Shown in pieces: positions 60,565 to 64,000 of a DNA stretch of 64,000 bases. The DNA is from Serripes groenlandicus (Eukaryota > Mollusca > Bivalvia > Cardiida > Cardiidae). Location of the stretch: assembly GCA_031761405.1 (NCBI GenBank), contig JASEVX010000001.1, positions 201,114,356-201,178,355 on the forward strand, in the 5' to 3' direction. Below the pieces are notes generated by a model that ran no database searches, had not been told where the DNA came from, and saw only the letters and a program-made list of their open reading frames with translations. The translations under genes and the position numbers were made by a program. Every line of letters begins with the position of its first letter. Positions within the stretch are counted from its first letter, which is position 1.

Positions 60565-60770
60565 ATATACCAGAGCTCTAGATAAGGGGCGTTTTGCATG
60601 TTGTAAAATCCTTATTTGACCCTTTAACTCTATGTTGTGAGTACTCAAAAGAATCGTCTCACTGAGACGATTCTTTTGAGTACTCACAACATAGGGTTTG
60701 CTTTTATGATAATAGAGAAATTGTGGGAAAAAGAGCTGAATACCCCTCCTTATCTGGACCTCTGATATAC
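60565..60770. mobile_element. hAT-type hairpin MITE, copy 2 (194 bp)
   Basis: Element 60571-60764, CAGAGCTCTAGATAAGGGG at left and CCTTATCTGGACCTCTG at right, between direct repeats ATATAC (60565-60570, 60765-60770). The centre is a hairpin of about 35-bp arms (CTATGTTGTGAGTACTCAAA, AGAATCGTCTCA at 60626-60662 and the complement to 60698). CAGRG termini and a 6-bp duplication point to hAT (inference). Confidence 0.82.
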
Positions 60771-60968
60771 ACTGTTCACAAACGCCAACGCCACTGTTTA
60801 CCTTTTACAACAGACAGTTCATATCTTGTTACTTACTCTTTGTTGAGATAGAATGTATAGTTTGATAAATAAGTGACAGTCTAGTGTTCATTAGGATGAA
60901 AATAATGCTTTGTTATTATTAAAATTCATTAACTTTAAAAATGGAGATCTATGCATCAAATAATAATT
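60771..60968. other. short spacer
   Basis: Nothing recognised. Confidence 0.4.
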
Positions 60969-61070
60969 AACCCTTTCCCCCTTGCAGAAGCATATATGCA
61001 GCAGACAATTATTCAACACATTTTTCCTTTAGCCAAAATATTTTCAATTGTAATTTTATAGTCATAATAA
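60969..61070 (+). mobile_element. TTAA-230 MITE, left part
   Basis: TTAACCCTTTCCCCCTTGCA, ATATGCAGCAGACAATTATT, CTTTAGCCAAAATATTTTC. Confidence 0.6.
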
Positions 61071-61172
61071 TACATTAACCCTTTCTAACATATGAATGCT
61101 TTCTGATGCCTCTGCAATATAATGAACAATTTCTCCATTTACTACAATGTTTTCAACTTCATTTAATAATTA

Positions 61173-62207
61173 TTAGTCGCCGGGCAGAAGCCCGCGACTT
61201 CTATTTTTAATAGCTTTTCGGAAATCACATGGGAGGGCGGCTTATTATTAGAAAGAAACAAATCTAGATGATTTGAACATATTACAATTGTGGTTGTTTA
61301 CGAACACTAATAAATGACACATCTAAAATGAAATAAATATTCTGATTTTTTAATGTTTGCAGTTTTTTTTATTTCACTCGCATTTAAGTTTTTTGTCTTA
61401 TTTACGAAGACAAAAGTGGTCCCTTCAAGACGTGAACCAACACCCCCTAATGCAGACTCTTATGTGTCATCATTGAGGTCAATTTCGGATTCTCCTTTTA
61501 ATAGCAATTTTAACTTACTAAATGTTGTTTTCATGTTCAAAGAGATGTCTTGATTTGTGTAGAATTCATTTAATAATGTTAATCCATGAATATCTAAAGT
61601 AGGAACTGTTTCTAAGCTAAATATAGACCCTATTCTGTTGTGTAGTTTCGTGACCTTTAACATCGATTTTCGCGCATGCGCATTTCGATATGAAAAAGCG
61701 AGTGATATTATTTTATTTTAGACAAGTACAAGACGAATGTTTGACGCAAAGCGTCAAAGAGAAGCCGCAATATTTCGTTGTACATGTAGAAATAAGAAAA
61801 AAAAGAACATTTTTAAATCCACAAACAATAGAACAATTTAAACTGTAGACGGTAATGCTGATATATTTCTCCTTTTGAAGACTTTTGTTTTCTTCAAATT
61901 ACCTCCCTTTAAAGCAATACCAGGATATTTACCTTGTGATTCGAATAAGATTGACAAACATTGAAATTATATGAATGAATACTATTATTTAAATAAGTAA
62001 CAACAGCAAAATTAAATTTAAGCCAGATAAATGTGTACACATTTCGTAATTTTTTTATAGATACCCTAATGTATAGGTATGTATATAAAATTTATAAGCA
62101 AATGTTTTCATTACTACGTTCCTAATGTTTGAATAGACTAAAGAAAGTCAAGAATACATAAATAAATCAATGCAGTCTTTTCCGGCGACATTGATGCCTT
62201 GCATCAA
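61173..62207 (-). mobile_element. unclassified insert with hairpin end, possibly Helitron-like
   Basis: On the minus strand the insert ends with a hairpin (GTCGCGGGCTTCTGCCCGGC, then GACTAA) at 61173-61198, and T follows. The other end contains TCAATGTCGCCGG near 62178-62193 and a palindrome TTGATGCAAGGCATCAA. A 3' hairpin with CTRR and an A/T target is the Helitron pattern, but here the hairpin touches the CTAA, whereas canonical ends have a gap of about 10 bases. No Rep/helicase coding. GACGCTTTGCGTC and GCGCATGCGC palindromes lie inside. Classification uncertain. Confidence 0.4.
61460..61663 (-). CDS. unrecognised 67-codon frame inside the insert
   Basis: Reads MLKVTKLHNRIGSIFSLETV at the start and ends in an acidic ESEIDLNDDT. 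The residue mix is more protein-like than in the repeat-derived frames nearby, with lysine, glutamate and aspartate balanced against hydrophobic residues. There is no known domain, no upstream exon evidence and no second copy in the window for comparison. It could be an exon fragment carried by the insert, or chance in AT-rich DNA. Low confidence either way. Confidence 0.12.
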   Translation of the reverse strand: MLKVTKLHNRIGSIFSLETVPTLDIHGLTLLNEFYTNQDISLNMKTTFSKLKLLLKGESEIDLNDDT

Positions 62208-62306
62208 CTTTCTCTTGTACTTCCAGTTATGAAGATTTTCCAAATTTACATAGGGTTGTTTGTTAAGTCATCTGCTGCAGATTTGCTGTATGTGGGAAAG
62301 GGTTAA

Positions 62307-62410
62307 TTAGTGCAGATTTGTTGTATTGTGGAAGGGATAAATAGAATTCTTGCATGATTGCCCTTAAAAAACAGGATTGTTATTCACTAAATGCTACCTT
62401 TACCCTGAAG
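62307..62410 (+). mobile_element. duplicated MITE right end
   Basis: TGCAGATTTGTTGTATTGTG with GAAGGGATAA follows directly on a complete right end (TGCAGATTTGCTGTATGTGG), like a slipped copy of the terminus. Confidence 0.5.
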
Positions 62411-62657
62411 TTAACCCTTTCCCACATATAGACGCTTTTCGATGCCTCTGCAGCAGACGGCTTTTTGAAAACATAGTGAAAAAAGAAGAAATTGCACAAA
62501 ACGTGCAATTTCTCGTTTTGTGCAATTTCTCCTTTTGCCACAATGTTTTTCACTTTTAGTCGTAGGTTATCCATTCAATTATGGAGATTTTCTATGTTTT
62601 TACAAAATATGTTCAAAGTCGTCTGCTGCAGAATTGTTGTATGAGGGAAAGGGTTAA
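62411..62657 (+). mobile_element. TTAA-230 MITE with enlarged central hairpin
   Basis: TTAA both ends, 247 bp. The centre reads TTGCACAAAACGTGCAATTT, then CTCGTTTTGTGCAATTTCTC, an extra 18 bp that duplicates one hairpin arm. Confidence 0.92.
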
Positions 62658-62699
62658 ACACTCCGATAGAACCCTGCATCACCGTGAGACCACCTGGTT

Positions 62700-62930
62700 G
62701 GTATAGCAGTAGTCTTAGACCTGTACGAAAACTCTGAGCCAATTCTGTACAGAGTCTGTACCAATTCTGGGCAGAATACATACAGAATTTCTGTTTTCTG
62801 TACAGAATAAACACAGACACAGAATCTGATATAAATTCTGTACAGACTTTTTGTTTTTTTCTGTACAGAATCTTACTGAACCAGGTTTTTGTCTGTACAG
62901 ATTATTGTATCAGGCAGATTTTTCGCACTT
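62700..62930. repeat. CTGTACAG palindrome array
   Basis: TCTGTACAGA and variants (ATTCTGTACAGAGTCTGTAC, TTTCTGTACAGAATAAAC) recur about seven times. Flanking GTCTTAGACCTGTACG and ACTGAACCAGG resemble the CTGTACAG module in PA1 and PA2. ACCCTGCATCACC near 62670 might be a decayed PA terminus, but this is weak. Confidence 0.7.
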
Positions 62931-62934
62931 AGAA

Positions 62935-63030
62935 AAAAAAAGCGAACCAGAAAAATGGACTTAGAAAAAAAAGCGAACCAGAAAAATGGACTTAGACAAA
63001 AAGTGAACCAGAATAATTGAACTTAGAAAA
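62935..63030. repeat. three tandem units of about 31 bp
   Basis: AAAAGCGAACCAGAAAAATG with GACTTAG repeats twice closely and once with changes (AAAAGTGAACCAGAATAATT). Confidence 0.9.
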
Positions 63031-63520
63031 TTTCTTAAATCATGCAGGTTTTTTTTAAATATTGAGGGACGTAGATAAGCAACTCGGATCCACCTGTACA
63101 CCTGTTATCTGGTTAAGATATGACATGGAGAAATATAATTTTCCAAATTTTCACATTTTTTAGCAATTAATTAAACTTTGAAGTCACATTTGGCACATAT
63201 AAAAACCCATACATATTCTGAAAGCCTAACATTTCAACTAAAGTTAGAAATACAATTTGAACATCTAGAATTTGTTTGTGTTTTGAATAATGCCTGGTTT
63301 AAAAGACACAGGGATTGTGATTTCTGTATTTTATTAATTTTGTTCCAAATATTGATAGAATGACATTACAGTATTCATAAAATATTATCAAAAAGTTGGC
63401 GTATTAAAATATTGTTGTTATCCATTGGAATGTTTAAACTTCCAGAAAATATCTTTGTTATTTTCATATCTCATTTTTCATTTTCATTTCAATAGTTTTT
63501 TAGTTTTACTTGCTACAAAT
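63031..63520. other. no recognisable feature
   Basis: AT-rich; a 61-codon plus-strand frame at 63178-63363 has no recognisable motif. No repeat family of this window was noticed, so it may be unique sequence. Confidence 0.45.
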
Positions 63521-63524
63521 GTTA

Positions 63525-64000
63525 CGACGGATGATATTTTAGTGGGTCACACTTACGAACGTGTGTTTATATGTATCTATATGTGGTACGCTTCGTCCTG
63601 AAATGGTACGTAAAGGCAGTGGTACGGTAAGACAGTGGTACGCATCGTCCTGCACCCTTTATAACGGTGAAGCGGAAATTTGAATGACTGCGATTTCAAG
63701 ACGATGGCCGTGCGGTGTTCGCCTCATATTTTACTACCAGCGGTATGTTTTTTCTGATCAATATCAAATTAAACCTTATAATCTGAGCTTTATTTTAATA
63801 TAGAAATTCTTGAAATCGGCCTGAAATTGACAAATGCAAAGCAATTCTAGTACGAATCATGTTCGCTACGCGAGTGGCCGCCATTTTATGTCTTTGTCAA
63901 CACTGCGACAAATCGGTTTTAAAGTCCCGATTAATTCGATAAATACCTCAAAATAATACGTGTTAAAACAGTAATACATTACTATTGCAATAAATATTAT
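63525..64000. promoter_or_regulatory. possible edge of a host gene promoter (tentative)
   Basis: CpG is more frequent than in the rest of the window and no window repeat family occurs. GTGGTACGC(T/A)TCGTCCTG is repeated at about 63582 and 63635. CTTTATAACGG lies near 63658. ATG at 63704 in ACGATGGCC opens 13 codons and then meets a donor-like GCGGTATGT at 63741. On the minus strand, ATGGCGGCCACTCGCG starts at 63884. Either could be a first exon, but each is very short and unsupported by homology. Confidence 0.2.

Larger units (their letters stand above)
61075..62306 (+). mobile_element. TTAA-230 MITE split by a 1-kb insert
   Basis: Left part 61075-61172: TTAACCCTTTCTAACATATG, CTTTCTGATGCCTCTGC, GAACAATTTCTCCATTTAC, TTCAACTTCATTTAATAATT. 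Right part from about 62208: TTCTCTTGTACTTCCAG, TAAGTCATCTGCTGCAGATT, ATGTGGGAAAGGGTTAA. Confidence 0.65.

Noticed and set aside
14954..62574. Recurring peptide SAAEASESVYMRERV in many short frames (about 15000, 18100, 19950, 33930, 50210, minus strand 62400)
   Set aside because: Each lies in the right half of a TTAA-230 MITE; the peptide is the translation of CTGCAGAGGCGTCAGAAAGC and the GAGGGAAAGGG terminus, not a conserved gene.
1..64000. Prokaryotic operons, ribosome binding sites or rho-independent terminators
   Set aside because: No long coding frames anywhere; T-rich tails after hairpins belong to repeats. The window is eukaryotic in character.

Overview
This looks like non-coding, repeat-dense DNA from a eukaryote, most likely a bivalve mollusc. 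I infer this from AT-rich sequence with no long reading frame, tRNA-derived SINEs with target duplications, tandem arrays of about 150-180 bp ending in GACA/ACGG-rich tails (the layout of bivalve pearl/Helentron-associated elements), and many TTAA-flanked foldback MITEs. No bacterial features, rRNA genes, CRISPR arrays or convincing host exons were seen. The short open frames are almost all translations of repeats.

The dominant component is one foldback MITE family, called TTAA-230 here. A typical young copy is 230 bp including a TTAA at each end, starts CCCTTTCCC and ends GGGAAAGGG. It has inner inverted repeats (CTGCAGCAGACG with CGTCTGCTGCAG; AGAAATTGC with GCAATTTCT). Counted by eye there are roughly 80 full, partial or split copies, about two dozen of them young. 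Throughout, strand + means the copy begins CCCTTTCCCTCATATAGACG and ends with the AATTGTCGTATGAGGG half.

Layout. 0-6.5 kb: MITEs, a 109-bp tandem array (1.2-1.7 kb) and a hairpin-ended array element (5.24-5.88 kb). 6.9-8.4 kb: a palindrome-array element (PA1) and a loose CCATGG array. 8.5-15.4 kb: MITEs, short tandem arrays and SINE pieces, including a MITE inside a SINE. 15.4-16.9 kb: PA2, inserted in a MITE. 17-23 kb: dense MITEs, one split by a SINE. 23.2-24.5 kb: array element. 25-30 kb: a SINE, MITEs and a 1.67-kb element splitting a MITE. 30-37 kb: MITEs and SINEs. 37.2-39.6 kb: a 160-bp array split by a 921-bp TA-flanked transposon. 41-45 kb: MITEs, PA4 and a long hairpin. 45.4-47.1 kb: PA3. 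47.4-50.05 kb: a hAT-like element with a relic transposase zinc finger and tandem cargo, inside a MITE. 51.2-52.2 kb: an internally deleted mariner, inside a MITE. 54.0-54.5 kb: a Harbinger-like MITE with a degenerate TACGAATC array. 55-62 kb: SINEs, MITEs, a hAT-type hairpin MITE and a possible Helitron-like insert. The last 500 bp is richer in CpG and could be the edge of a host promoter.

Two observations stand out. The PA elements share a 13-bp terminal repeat and inner modules but carry arrays of different short palindromes (CCATGG, TTCATGAA, TTCTAGAA, CTGTACAG). Separately, at least six other insertions interrupt TTAA-230 copies, so the MITEs provide dated empty sites for the later elements.
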